Positions 8,211 through 17,621 of a stretch of DNA of 64,000 bases are shown here, piece after piece; within the stretch, counting starts at the first letter, position 1; each line of letters opens with the position of its first letter. The stretch spans positions 1-64,000 of the forward strand of contig NZ_BDCC01000035.1 of NCBI RefSeq assembly GCF_001613305.1. The letters are read 5' to 3'. The translations under genes and the position numbers were made by a program. The notes under the pieces are model-generated. The model ran no database searches. It was not told the origin of the DNA and saw nothing but the letters and a program-made list of their open reading frames with translations. The stretch is from Nocardia vaccinii NBRC 15922 (GTDB lineage Bacteria > Actinomycetota > Actinomycetes > Mycobacteriales > Mycobacteriaceae).

Positions 8211-11200
8211 TCACGCCGGGTCACACGCGATCATTGAGGTCTTCGGATAGGCGTAAGGACTCGGATCGCGGCCGAGCGGATCCGGACTGATGTATCGACC
8301 GGTTTCGGGGTCGTAGTACCGCTGATTGTCGTGATGCAGGCCGGTCTCGGGATCGTGGAACTGGCCAGGGAATCGCAGCGGTGTGCTGTTGCCCACGTGC
8401 CAGACCGTTCGCCCCCACAAGTCGGTTTCCACAGAACCCGCGATCCGCCCGGTGTCGGCGTCGACGAGGTCTGTTGGTGAACCAGTCGGATCGGTGAGCA
8501 CGGCGAAGAATTCGCGGTCGACACCCGCCTGATACGTACCCTGCGTGACGGGAACGACAGTGTTGGGTTCATAGTTCCACCGGGTGATCGAGTGGTCTGC
8601 CGTTTGCTCGATCAAATGGATTCCATCCCAGGTGAAGTCGGTGCGTTCGACAAGGGTTCCATCGGTGCGGAGGAGCTGTTTGAAGATCCGGCGTCCTAGG
8701 GCGTCGTAGGTGTAGTGCCACCATTGCCGGGCGGGTATCCACACATCGGTGAGCTGGCCGAATGCGTTGTAGCGGTAGTGCCAGGAGTCGATTTCGGTTG
8801 ACCGGCGGGTCCTTTCCTTCCGAATGAGCCGCCCGGACCGGTCGTAGTGGTAGCGGGTGCAACCGGCACGGACGAGCAGGTTGTCGCGGTATTCACGGCG
8901 GCCGTCCTCGTCGATCTCCGGCATCGCGGCACCGGTGGTGGCGTGCGGCACAGCGGCGACGATGTTGCTCAGCTGATCGTATTGGTATGCCGCAGTGAGG
9001 ATTCCGTTACGAGAGATCGAGGTCACCCTACCCACAAGGTCCAGGGTGTATTGCCGTTCGACCGGTTCGGCCCCGGTGCCATCGCTCCTATGAGCGGTGA
9101 GGTATCCGTCCGGGCGGTAGGAGTATTCGTCGCGGCGCAACGAGATCGGGTCGGGACGGTCGGCCGACCCCAGGTCCAGGCTCAGCGACATCGCGGGGAA
9201 GACGGTGACCTGTTGTGCGGTAACACATCCTGGTGCGGAATACGTTCTGCTGCACTCGATTTCACCGACGCGCCAGCCAGTGAGACGACCGACCGGATCG
9301 TAGGAGAAGTCCAGACGATGACCGTCGGCATCGGTGCTGCGAATCTGGCCTGCGGAGTTGTACATCCACGATGTGACAGCACCGCTGGGACTCGTTCGGC
9401 GAGTCGGCCGGCCCCGCGAGTCGTATTCGTACCGCATAGGGGGCTGGTCGTCGAGCTGCTGGGCCGCGCATTCGCCGGTTACCGTGTAGCTGCAGGACAG
9501 CGTATGACCGATCTCGTCACCGGTCCCGGATACGGCGGTGCGGACGCGTCCGGCCGGGTCGTAGGTGAACCTGACGAATTCGCCGGTGCTGGCGGTCGTT
9601 TCGATCCGGCGACCGAGGATGTCGTAGCTGTGCTGAAGGGCGACGCCGGTGTCGGCGGTAATTGTGACGACGCGCCCGTTCCGGTCGTGGGTGAAGCGAG
9701 TGGCCGCGCCGCTGAAGTCGGTTTCGGCGATGAGCCGCCCGGCGAGGTCGTATTCGTAGCTCCAGCGTTGGCCCAGCGGGTTGATCACACCGAGGAGACG
9801 GCACTGCGAGTCGTAGCGGAATTCGGTGGTGGAGCCGTCGGGGTCGGTGCGGGAGGCGACGAGGGCGAACGGGCCGTAGTCGAACGAGGTCAGCCCCCCG
9901 GCGCGGTCGGTGTGGGTGAGCAGGTTGTCTTCCCCGTCGTAAGACCACGACTCACCGTGCCCATCGGAATCGGTGCGGCTCAGCAGCCTTCCAGTGACGG
10001 ACCACTCGTAGTGGATCTGCGCGCCGAGGGGATCGGTTCGCACGGTTGGGCGGCCGAACCCGTCACGATCGACCCGGGTGACCGCCCCCGCCGGATCGGT
10101 GATGCGCATCGGCAGCCCGGCCCCGTCCACTTCGACCGCGGTTCGCACGCCACCCTCGCCGATCACCTCGGCGACGGCGCCATTGGGGTGGTACCGGTAT
10201 TCGGTGCGGGCTCCGGCCGGGTCGATGATCGCGGTCAGGTTGCCCGAGCCGTCCCATTCCTGGTGGCACACACTGCCATCGACGTCGGTGCATACCGTCG
10301 GCCGTCCGCGGAATGCGTACTCGAACGACACGGTCTGCCCGTCGGGCCGCGTGATCCGCGCGATGTCACCGTCTGCGGTGTAGCGGTAGTGGGTGAGCGC
10401 GCCGACCGGGCCGATGACCTTCAGTCGACGGCGGTCGAGGTTGTAGTCATGGTGGGTATGCCCGCCGGCCGGGTCGACCCGGTCCCGCAACTGTAGATCG
10501 TGGTCGAAACCGTAACGCGTGACCGCATCGAGAGAATCGATGACCGTCGTGAGAGAGCCAGTGCCATCAGGGAATTCGGCATAAATGAAGTCGCGGTCGA
10601 GGACACCGAAGACACCGCGCTGGAACACCACACACCCGGACTCATCGTAGGTGTTGACCATCTGATTGCTGTTGGAGTCCGTCCATGCGGTCACCCGATG
10701 CTCGTCGTAGGTGTACTGCGTGCGCGCACCCACGGCGTTAGTTTCGGCGACCAATTCACCTGCCTGATAGGCGAATTCCCGTACCGGAACGATCGCGCCG
10801 CGGTCGTGCACCGACAACCGCGTGACCCGTCCGGACTCGGTGTCGATCGACACCCGGTATCCACCGGAATGCGAAACCGCCACCGGCACAGCCTGTCTGT
10901 CGTAATGGAAACGCACACGGTTGCGGAATCGGTCGGTGATCGCCGACACCGCATAGCTGCCGAGCCGAGACTCCAGACCGCCCAGTCCCGGCTCGGGCGC
11001 GAAATGCCAGATCAGTTCCCGGCGTTGATCCCACAGCTGGTAGGCACCGATCTCGGTGCGCGTCAACGTCCACCGCCGCACGCCGGTGATCGGTTGAACC
11101 GCGACTCCGTCTTCGGGCTGCGGGAACGCAAGCATGACACCGTCCTCGCCAAGAAAGGTCACCCCCTCGCGCTCGACCACCAGCCGCATATCCAGCGTCG

Positions 11201-11726
11201 CCGACCACGACGGACCGAACCACCGGCCGAACCGATAATTCGAGCAGTGCGTGCGCCGCAATACCAGTGACAGCACACCGGGTAGTTCGACGTCGGTGTG
11301 CGCCAGAAAGAACTCACCCGTAGCCAGGTCGACGTGGTTGTCGGAGATTGTTCTCTCGTGCTCGGTGCGGTTGCAGGCGGCGCCAGAGGTCGAGGCCACT
11401 TCATGAGCGCCCTCGTCGGCGGCGGCGCGACCGTGCGGTGAGCGATCGGCGCTGTCATGCGGATGTGGTTGTGGCGCACCGGGTTCGGTCGCTGATATGG
11501 GGGCCGCGGATGACCGCTCCGCACCGTTTCTCGCCTCGCGGGTCCAGCCCTCGTATTCGGCGCCAGCGAGGTCATCGGTGGCATCGAACCGCCCAGGGAG
11601 CAGTTGGGAGTGCTCCGGCACGGTACCGTCTGCACGTTGATGGTTGCACTCGTCGAACTGCGCCTGGACGGCCACCCGCTCTTCCTCTGGCCGAACATTA
11701 CGCCCGGCGTGCTCGAAACTTGCCAT
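8211..11726 (-). CDS. Rhs/YD-repeat protein lacking a C-terminal toxin domain
   Basis: About 1,171 residues. ATG at 11726 is chosen because it overlaps the upstream stop as TGATG. The N-terminal 120 residues are linker-like. A DUF6531-type entry (DNHVDLATGEFFLAHTDVEL) is followed by some 20 YD repeats (YDxxGR-type, such as YDILGRR and YDPAGRV) that in Rhs proteins form a hollow cocoon. The shell ends with RYYDPETGRYISPDPLG, the standard junction before a variable toxin. Here it stops 22 residues after PLG (PSPYAYPKTSMIACDPA), so there is no toxin. It is last in the T7SS-toxin operon. Either the toxin was lost when HTH copy 3 arrived, or this is a donor shell. Confidence 0.9.
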   Translation of the reverse strand: MASFEHAGRNVRPEEERVAVQAQFDECNHQRADGTVPEHSQLLPGRFDATDDLAGAEYEGWTREARNGAERSSAAPISATEPGAPQPHPHDSADRSPHGRAAADEGAHEVASTSGAACNRTEHERTISDNHVDLATGEFFLAHTDVELPGVLSLVLRRTHCSNYRFGRWFGPSWSATLDMRLVVEREGVTFLGEDGVMLAFPQPEDGVAVQPITGVRRWTLTRTEIGAYQLWDQRRELIWHFAPEPGLGGLESRLGSYAVSAITDRFRNRVRFHYDRQAVPVAVSHSGGYRVSIDTESGRVTRLSVHDRGAIVPVREFAYQAGELVAETNAVGARTQYTYDEHRVTAWTDSNSNQMVNTYDESGCVVFQRGVFGVLDRDFIYAEFPDGTGSLTTVIDSLDAVTRYGFDHDLQLRDRVDPAGGHTHHDYNLDRRRLKVIGPVGALTHYRYTADGDIARITRPDGQTVSFEYAFRGRPTVCTDVDGSVCHQEWDGSGNLTAIIDPAGARTEYRYHPNGAVAEVIGEGGVRTAVEVDGAGLPMRITDPAGAVTRVDRDGFGRPTVRTDPLGAQIHYEWSVTGRLLSRTDSDGHGESWSYDGEDNLLTHTDRAGGLTSFDYGPFALVASRTDPDGSTTEFRYDSQCRLLGVINPLGQRWSYEYDLAGRLIAETDFSGAATRFTHDRNGRVVTITADTGVALQHSYDILGRRIETTASTGEFVRFTYDPAGRVRTAVSGTGDEIGHTLSCSYTVTGECAAQQLDDQPPMRYEYDSRGRPTRRTSPSGAVTSWMYNSAGQIRSTDADGHRLDFSYDPVGRLTGWRVGEIECSRTYSAPGCVTAQQVTVFPAMSLSLDLGSADRPDPISLRRDEYSYRPDGYLTAHRSDGTGAEPVERQYTLDLVGRVTSISRNGILTAAYQYDQLSNIVAAVPHATTGAAMPEIDEDGRREYRDNLLVRAGCTRYHYDRSGRLIRKERTRRSTEIDSWHYRYNAFGQLTDVWIPARQWWHYTYDALGRRIFKQLLRTDGTLVERTDFTWDGIHLIEQTADHSITRWNYEPNTVVPVTQGTYQAGVDREFFAVLTDPTGSPTDLVDADTGRIAGSVETDLWGRTVWHVGNSTPLRFPGQFHDPETGLHHDNQRYYDPETGRYISPDPLGRDPSPYAYPKTSMIACDPA

Positions 11727-13117
11727 CAGGTCGGCGGGTAGCGGCGACGCCATTCGTCGTCGGTGAGGACGTCGCGGAGTTCGGTGGCGATGTCGATGGC
11801 GAGCATGTCGATGGTTTCGACCGATCTGACCGGGTCGCGAAAGACCTTGGGAACCGCGCGGATTCCGTACTCGGCGCCGATGAGCATTCCGGCCGTGGCG
11901 GCGACAGGGCGGGGATGGGCCTCGGCATAATTCAATGCCAGCAGCAGCGCCTCGCGCATGTAGTCACTGATCATGGCGCTGTAGAGCGCGATGCCGAGCG
12001 TCTCGGTGCCGTCCGCGCCGCCGCCGGGGAAATGCCGACGCAGATTGTCTGCCTGCATGGGGGCACGCTCGTTGCGCACCAACCCGACCACATTGTCGAT
12101 CATCGTGCTGGTTCGCTCGTGACCGGTCCTGGTCACCAGCTGGCGGTAGCCATCGGCCAGGCAATCCATGAACGGGCGGTCCCGGATCTGCTGGTGCAGA
12201 ATCACGGCTAGCGTTCCCGCGGCCAGATAATCATCTGGATGAGGGTGGGTCAGCGCCGCGATGGCGACCGCGAGGTCGAAGGTCTCCGATAGATCTTCCG
12301 ACCAGACTGCGGCCAAAGCGGCACGCACCAAAACATCGCCGCCGCGCGCCGTGCTGCGCGGATCCGCAGGGGTCGAGCGAATGCCGGTGGCGGCGAAGGC
12401 TTTCAGGGCATCGATGACCGCAGCATCGGGATCCTGATCCATCCTGAAATCGGTTTGCTCAGACAACGGGCCGTTGGGCTTGTCGTCGTCGCCTGCCTCG
12501 CGTGCATAGGGACCCCCGTAGGTGCGCCACTGGTCCGGTAGGTCTATGTCCCGGACCATGTAGTAGAGCCATCGCTGATAGCCGTGTTGCACGGTCGATA
12601 CCGGATCGATCCGATGCCCGGCACGCCGTCCGGTCAGCGCCCGGATCAGACTCTCGCCGGTATAGGCCAGCAGCTGCGTGATCCAGCACGACAACATCTT
12701 TTCGTCGGGCTGGTAGTCGATCAGCTTGTCTTCCTTGCTCGGCACGCCACCGGAATACCAGGGGTACGTCGTCAGTCCACCACGCGAGCCCGCGTATGCA
12801 TCCCCGATAGCGGCCGCTACCATCGCTCCTCGCAATCGCTCGGCTCCGGTCGGCAGCGGCAGTCGTCGCAGTCCCGGGCGTTTACCGCTGATCTCGTCTC
12901 CCCGGTCGCCGAATTCCACCTCGGCTTCTACTGGTGCCTCGACATCGACATAGTGCAGGTTGTAATCGCTGTCCTCGACGGTGCGGCTGTCCGGACGGAA
13001 CGGCACCCGATCGCGCCACCGCGCCGACCAGTCGAAATACCAGTTCCCGCTCTTCTCGCTGAGGCGGTTCTTCTCCTTCGTCGACCAGCCCTTCGGGGCA
13101 ATACGGGGATCTCTCAC
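11726..13117 (-). CDS. ADP-ribosylglycohydrolase family protein
   Basis: A 463-residue protein. After about 90 charged residues (GNWYFDWSARWRDRVPF region) comes the family opening RLRGAMVAAAIGDAYAG, the usual RG-x-x-G-x-x-x-GDA pattern. Later it has GGDVLVRAALAAVWSED and AAIAALTHPHPDDYLAAG, matching the conserved central helices. The family removes ADP-ribose from proteins. It starts 10 bases after the polymorphic toxin gene and overlaps the Rhs start, so a role as immunity or modifier for a toxin in this operon is a reasonable inference. The acidic metal ligands are only partly recognisable, so activity is uncertain. Confidence 0.75.
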   Translation of the reverse strand: MRDPRIAPKGWSTKEKNRLSEKSGNWYFDWSARWRDRVPFRPDSRTVEDSDYNLHYVDVEAPVEAEVEFGDRGDEISGKRPGLRRLPLPTGAERLRGAMVAAAIGDAYAGSRGGLTTYPWYSGGVPSKEDKLIDYQPDEKMLSCWITQLLAYTGESLIRALTGRRAGHRIDPVSTVQHGYQRWLYYMVRDIDLPDQWRTYGGPYAREAGDDDKPNGPLSEQTDFRMDQDPDAAVIDALKAFAATGIRSTPADPRSTARGGDVLVRAALAAVWSEDLSETFDLAVAIAALTHPHPDDYLAAGTLAVILHQQIRDRPFMDCLADGYRQLVTRTGHERTSTMIDNVVGLVRNERAPMQADNLRRHFPGGGADGTETLGIALYSAMISDYMREALLLALNYAEAHPRPVAATAGMLIGAEYGIRAVPKVFRDPVRSVETIDMLAIDIATELRDVLTDDEWRRRYPPT

Positions 13118-13127
13118 ACGCTCACTC

Positions 13128-16100
13128 CTACTCGAAAATCTTCACGCCATGCCAATAGATATTCTTGACACCGGGCTCCATGAACACCCGCTTCCCCAGC
13201 CACGACAGGTCCCGCGACTGCTCGGGAAGCAGCCCCGGTGGCCTGCCGAGATCCGCAATCTGCTTGGGCGTGGGGAAATCGGGCGAGCCGACGTAAAAGC
13301 CCTCCCGCAGATCTTCGGCATCGTCGATCGCCGATTTGAGCCCGTCTATCCGATCGCTCAGGGCCTTCTTATCCGGTCCCTCCGGCAGCGAATCCCGCTC
13401 GCGCCCGAGCTGTTCGACCTCGCGCCTGGCATTGACGATTTCCTTCCGCAGCCGGGGCCTGATCTTCTCGACCGCCTGTTGCGGGTTCGCGAAATCGAAG
13501 TCCTGCCGCGCCCAGGCGTAACTTCCGACGTCGATATTGGCGCGCAACCTCACCTCGTCCACCCCGGACTGTTTATACCAATCGAACATGGCCTTGTTGA
13601 ACTCGTTGGCACACCCCTGCCCGCGGACATGCTTCTCCAGCCAGAACTTGGTGTGATCGGCGATCAAATGATCCCCGTTGGAGTAGGACCGGTTGGCATG
13701 CCCGACCTCTGTGCCATTTTCGTCGTAGATCTTCGTATTCACATGCATCACTTGCGAATCGCCGTTGACGTCGGTGACCTCGATGCGCAGCCCGCCGTAT
13801 TCACCGTCGATTGCCTGCCGGAGCCGCGGCAGCACCCGCTCGGGGTCGATCGGCATGCCGTCCTGCGGAAACAGATCGCGAAGATTCGGTTTGGGCTCGC
13901 CCGGTTCGGACGGGCGGGCGGTGCCCGGGGGTTCGGGTGGCTCAGGCGGGCCGCCTGATGGACCGTCATGTGCTGGCGTGGCGCGGTCCGGCTGCTCTGG
14001 TCCGGGCCGCTCGGGGCCAAGGTCGTCCCTCGGCCCTGGTTCGGACCGAGGCCCCTGGGGCCCACGAGATTCCCTGGGCTCGTCCGGGCGCCGCGGCTCA
14101 TCCGCGCGCCGGGCCGCATCCGGACGCCGCGGTTCCGGCGAGCTGTGCGGTGTGTCGGGTTCGGGGTGCGGTGAGGCGTCGGCGGGGCGCGGTTCTGGTG
14201 CCTGCGGTCCGGGCGTCGGCTCCGGTGGATCAGCGGGGAAGCGGTCGGGTTCCTGGTCGAGCCAGCTGGGCCGCGATGATTCGGCAGGAGTGTCGTGTCC
14301 GGGCGCTGCGTCGGCGGGGTGTGGTTCGGGTGCGGATCTTGGGCCTACGGGGTCGGGGAGGTCGAGTGAACCGTGCGGTGCGGGTTCGGGTTCCGGTATT
14401 CGGGGTTCGGGGGATCGTGCTGGGTTGTTGGGGGGTTCGTAGTCGGGTGTGGGATCGGTGGCGTCCGGTGAGTGCGGGCTGCCGGGGGTGTCGGTGGTCG
14501 GTTCTGGTGATGTGGGACCTTCGCGGTCGGTGGGGTCGGGTGAGTTGTGCGGTGCGGATTCGGGTTCCGGTGGTTCAGGGTGGGTGTTTGGTGCGGATTC
14601 GGGTTCCGGCGGTTCGGGGTGGGTTTCCGGGGCTGATGTTTCGGGTTCGGTTGAGCTGGTGGGCGTTTCGGGCGTGTGCGTGCTGGCGGGGGCCTCCGGT
14701 GGGCCGGATGGCGCGGGCGTCTCGGGTTGCGCGGTCGCGGGCGGTTCGTCGGCGGGATGCCGGGTGGCGGTGGCGGGTTCAGGTGCTGGGCGAGCCGGTG
14801 TGGGGGTCTCTGGTGCTCGTACGGGCTGGTCCGGCAGGTCCAGCGACGACCTGGGGCGGGAGCCGGGTGCCTCCGGGCGGGATGCGGCTGGCGGGTGCGG
14901 GTTGCGGGCGGGTGCGGGGTCGGATGGTCGTGGCCGGGTCGCCTGGAGTTCAGGTTTGGCGGCGGTCGGCTCGGGGCGGGTGCCTGATCCGGCTGACCGG
15001 GGCGCTGATGCCTGCGGATCTCCGGTGGTGTCGGGCGTCGGGCGATCACCCGCGCGGAGGACCCCGTCGTCGGCAGGCCGGATCGACGGCGTCGAATGCA
15101 CTGGCGAACCCGCTGAAGTGACCGGTTGAGGTCGGGCGGCCGGCTCGGGTGCGGTGTTGGCGAGTCCCGGTGAGTCCACTTTCGCTGCCGTGGCGGGTTG
15201 AGCTGCGGGTGTCTGAACGACAGATGGTTGTGCGGTGGTATCGAGATGGCTTGCGGAATTGGAAGAGTGGCTCGTTGCCTGCGTTGGCTCGGGTGCAGAG
15301 TCGGGATGGGAGACATCCCGCGGTCCTATTGCTGATGTCGGCGCCTGAACGGGTTGCGCCGCGTGTGGTGCGGGCGCGGCAGACTGTGCCGGCACCTCGG
15401 AATGGCTTGCGACATCAGCAGACCGGCCCGGCGCCTGCGCAGACTCCGGCGCATGAACCGTGTGCGGCGCCTGCGGCGCGGGCGCGGCAGACTGCGCGGG
15501 CACCTCGGAATGGGTTGCAAGATCGGCAGACCGGCCTGGTGCCTGCGCTGATTCCGGAGCTTGAACCGTGTGCGGCGCCTGCGGTGTGGACGGGGCAGCT
15601 TGCGCCGGTGTCTCGGAATGGCTTGCAGGACTGGCGGATTGGCTCGGAGCCTGGGCGGACTCGGGTGATTGAACAGCATGCGACGCCTGCGCCGTGGATG
15701 GAGCAGACTGCGTCGGCGCCTCGGGATGGCTTGTGACACTGGAGGTCTGACTCGGTGCCCGCGCGGGCTCCTGAACGAGGTGCGTCGCTTGCGGTGCGGG
15801 CGAGGCAGGTTGCGCGGGCGCCTGCGGGCGGGGCGCGGGTTCAGGAGCCCTCGCGACGGATTCGGCAGCCTTGGCGGTGTCGCTGACCTTGGCCGCGGAT
15901 TGCACTGCGGTGTCGGCGGTTTCAGCGGTGCGCGCGGCGGCGATGGCGGTCTCGGTAGCGTCGCCGGCGACGGCGGCGCCGCCGGCGCCTCCGGTGGCGA
16001 TGGTGAGGGCGGCCTGCCCGGTCAGCGAGCCGACGAATGCGGCCGGATCAGTGCGGGCGTCGTGGAGGAAAGAGTGCACGGTCGCGCCCGGGTCCGCGGC

Positions 16101-17018
16101 GGCGACTACCAGGCCCGTAGTCAGGTCGGCCGACTGCTCGTAGTACTGGGCAGGGTGGGTGATGTTGTAGGGGTCGACCGGGTTGACCTGGCGCAGGAAC
16201 TTCACGATTCCGGTAAGACTGGTGACCAGGCCCTTGGTGAAATGCAGGCCCAGGTCGGTCGAGGCCGCGGAGGCGTCGCTGAAGTCGTCGAGCATCCGCT
16301 GGGTGAACGACGGTGTCTGGGGTGCCTCGGCGGTCGCGGCCCGCAATTTCGACGCCGCCGTAGCGGCGGCGGCATCCCGCTGGGTCCGTGCACCGGACAG
16401 GATTTGTTGCGCCGCTTGATATATCGGGGTCCAGGTGTCGGTCAGCGGAGTTTTGGCTCGTTGTTCGCTCGTCAGCCGGTTCCACGCGTCCTTGGCGCGG
16501 GTTTCGGTCTGACGGGCCTGGTTCCATTTCGCGATCGCCTCGCCGGCCTTGGTTTGCGCGGCAGTCACCTCGTGGAACCAGTCGCCGAGCGCGCTCGCCG
16601 CCGCATGCATGGCATCCGCGCCGGTCCACCACAGTTTGGGTACACGGTCGTACTCGCTGCGGAATTTATCCGCGGTCGCGCCCCGCCAGTCACCGACGTC
16701 GATCTTGCGCAGTGCGTCCCCGGTCTCGCCGATGCCGTCGCCCATCTGTTTGCACCGCTGCGCCGCCTGATTGATCTTGCTCGTCTCACCGCGGACCAGC
16801 TCGGTCGGGTCGTCGGTTTCGCCGAGCTGCAACTCGATCAGCGCGCCGCCGTAGACGTCCACGATGTGGTCGCCGACCTTGTCGAGAACCTTCGCCACCG
16901 AGTCCGCGCCCACCTCGCGTGCCACGTCGGCCACACTGTGCAGCCCTGCGTCCGCGAGCTGGCCGACTGTTTTCTCCGCGGCGGAGAACGCATCGTCGAG
17001 GTCGTCGAACATTCCCAT
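13128..17018 (-). CDS. Type VII-secreted polymorphic toxin with proline-rich spacer and GNAT-like C-terminal domain
   Basis: A 1,296-residue protein. Residues 1-180 are a helical T7SS-substrate domain with a WxG turn (GDWRGATADKF). Residues about 230-370 are helical and Ala/Gly-rich (TGQAALTIATGGAGGAA). Residues about 400-1030 are a low-complexity Pro/Ala/Ser/Glu spacer with imperfect repeats built on APESAQAPGRSAD and THPEPPEPESAP. The C-terminal 250 residues form the likely effector: LRIEVTDVNGDSQVMHVN, then HVRGQGCANEFNKAMFDWYK, where RGQGCA fits the acetyl-CoA-binding RxxGxA pattern, then VGSYAWARQDFDFAN. This resembles a GNAT-like domain found in phage head-associated proteins. Secretion and toxicity are inferred from architecture. 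Confidence 0.75.
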   Translation of the reverse strand: MGMFDDLDDAFSAAEKTVGQLADAGLHSVADVAREVGADSVAKVLDKVGDHIVDVYGGALIELQLGETDDPTELVRGETSKINQAAQRCKQMGDGIGETGDALRKIDVGDWRGATADKFRSEYDRVPKLWWTGADAMHAAASALGDWFHEVTAAQTKAGEAIAKWNQARQTETRAKDAWNRLTSEQRAKTPLTDTWTPIYQAAQQILSGARTQRDAAAATAASKLRAATAEAPQTPSFTQRMLDDFSDASAASTDLGLHFTKGLVTSLTGIVKFLRQVNPVDPYNITHPAQYYEQSADLTTGLVVAAADPGATVHSFLHDARTDPAAFVGSLTGQAALTIATGGAGGAAVAGDATETAIAAARTAETADTAVQSAAKVSDTAKAAESVARAPEPAPRPQAPAQPASPAPQATHLVQEPARAPSQTSSVTSHPEAPTQSAPSTAQASHAVQSPESAQAPSQSASPASHSETPAQAAPSTPQAPHTVQAPESAQAPGRSADLATHSEVPAQSAAPAPQAPHTVHAPESAQAPGRSADVASHSEVPAQSAAPAPHAAQPVQAPTSAIGPRDVSHPDSAPEPTQATSHSSNSASHLDTTAQPSVVQTPAAQPATAAKVDSPGLANTAPEPAARPQPVTSAGSPVHSTPSIRPADDGVLRAGDRPTPDTTGDPQASAPRSAGSGTRPEPTAAKPELQATRPRPSDPAPARNPHPPAASRPEAPGSRPRSSLDLPDQPVRAPETPTPARPAPEPATATRHPADEPPATAQPETPAPSGPPEAPASTHTPETPTSSTEPETSAPETHPEPPEPESAPNTHPEPPEPESAPHNSPDPTDREGPTSPEPTTDTPGSPHSPDATDPTPDYEPPNNPARSPEPRIPEPEPAPHGSLDLPDPVGPRSAPEPHPADAAPGHDTPAESSRPSWLDQEPDRFPADPPEPTPGPQAPEPRPADASPHPEPDTPHSSPEPRRPDAARRADEPRRPDEPRESRGPQGPRSEPGPRDDLGPERPGPEQPDRATPAHDGPSGGPPEPPEPPGTARPSEPGEPKPNLRDLFPQDGMPIDPERVLPRLRQAIDGEYGGLRIEVTDVNGDSQVMHVNTKIYDENGTEVGHANRSYSNGDHLIADHTKFWLEKHVRGQGCANEFNKAMFDWYKQSGVDEVRLRANIDVGSYAWARQDFDFANPQQAVEKIRPRLRKEIVNARREVEQLGRERDSLPEGPDKKALSDRIDGLKSAIDDAEDLREGFYVGSPDFPTPKQIADLGRPPGLLPEQSRDLSWLGKRVFMEPGVKNIYWHGVKIFE

Positions 17019-17021
17019 CGG

Positions 17022-17618
17022 TTACTGCTGCCCCGGCTGCTCGAGAATGGCCCGGGCCTTGGCTCCCGCTCGGGGGTCCGCTGATTCCAAGGGGTTGGTC
17101 GGGTTCGTCACTAGTCCCGGTGCGGCCGCTATGATCGCGCGTGCGTCATTGGAATTGTGCGAGACCATCTTCTGGAACGATTTCAGGCTGTAGTCGGGAT
17201 GAAGCGCGTTGTTGACCATGTTGTCCGACAACGTTTGTCCCCACGATTGCGCATCGACCTGTTGGGTGGTCAGGTGCGGATTACTGGTGATGTCCGCGTA
17301 CGCCTCCTTGAACATGTTCGAGAATTCCTGGTCTTCTTCGTGGTATGCCCCAGCGGCCAGATTCAGGGTTTGCGCGATGTCGTTACCGTCCTGCACCAAT
17401 GTCCGCACTCCCCACGACCAGCGGTCACAGAACGTGCCGAATGCCTCCTGCACCGATTCGTTGCCCGCCTCCATCGGCGACAGTCTCGTGTCCGCGAATC
17501 CGCGCCCCGCCGCGGCGGTCGATGCGATACCCACGTCGGTCAACTCGCCGACGATCTTGTTGATACCGTCCGCTGCCTCTTGCAACAGCTTCGGGTCGAC
17601 ATTGAGCTGATCGGCCAC
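17022..17618 (-). CDS. T7SS-target/ESX-associated helical protein
   Basis: A 198-residue, nearly all-helical protein starting MADQLNVDPKLLQEAADGIN, a typical opening of ESX-secreted or EspC-like proteins. A W-containing turn at about residues 67-72 (RWSWGV) is in place of the classical WxG. The C-terminus (HLTTQQVDAQSWGQTLSDN onward) is helical and polar. The stop lies 3 bases before the giant toxin start, so the two are almost certainly co-translated. It probably acts as secretion partner or chaperone of the toxin. The exact family is not certain. Confidence 0.7.
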   Translation of the reverse strand: MADQLNVDPKLLQEAADGINKIVGELTDVGIASTAAAGRGFADTRLSPMEAGNESVQEAFGTFCDRWSWGVRTLVQDGNDIAQTLNLAAGAYHEEDQEFSNMFKEAYADITSNPHLTTQQVDAQSWGQTLSDNMVNNALHPDYSLKSFQKMVSHNSNDARAIIAAAPGLVTNPTNPLESADPRAGAKARAILEQPGQQ

Positions 17619-17621
17619 CGA

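Noticed and set aside
8847..10496. Long plus-strand open frame (549 codons) opposite the Rhs gene
   Set aside because: It is the antisense shadow of the YD repeats, low-complexity Gly/Val/Arg with no ribosome site; the minus-strand Rhs reading is far better supported.
13811..15121. Plus-strand 436-codon frame opposite the proline-rich toxin spacer
   Set aside because: Arises from the repetitive GC-rich spacer; no domain or ribosome site.
14400..15700. Regular short repeats that could suggest a CRISPR-like array
   Set aside because: Repeats are degenerate, in frame and coding for Pro/Ala/Glu-rich peptide; no constant repeat-spacer pattern.
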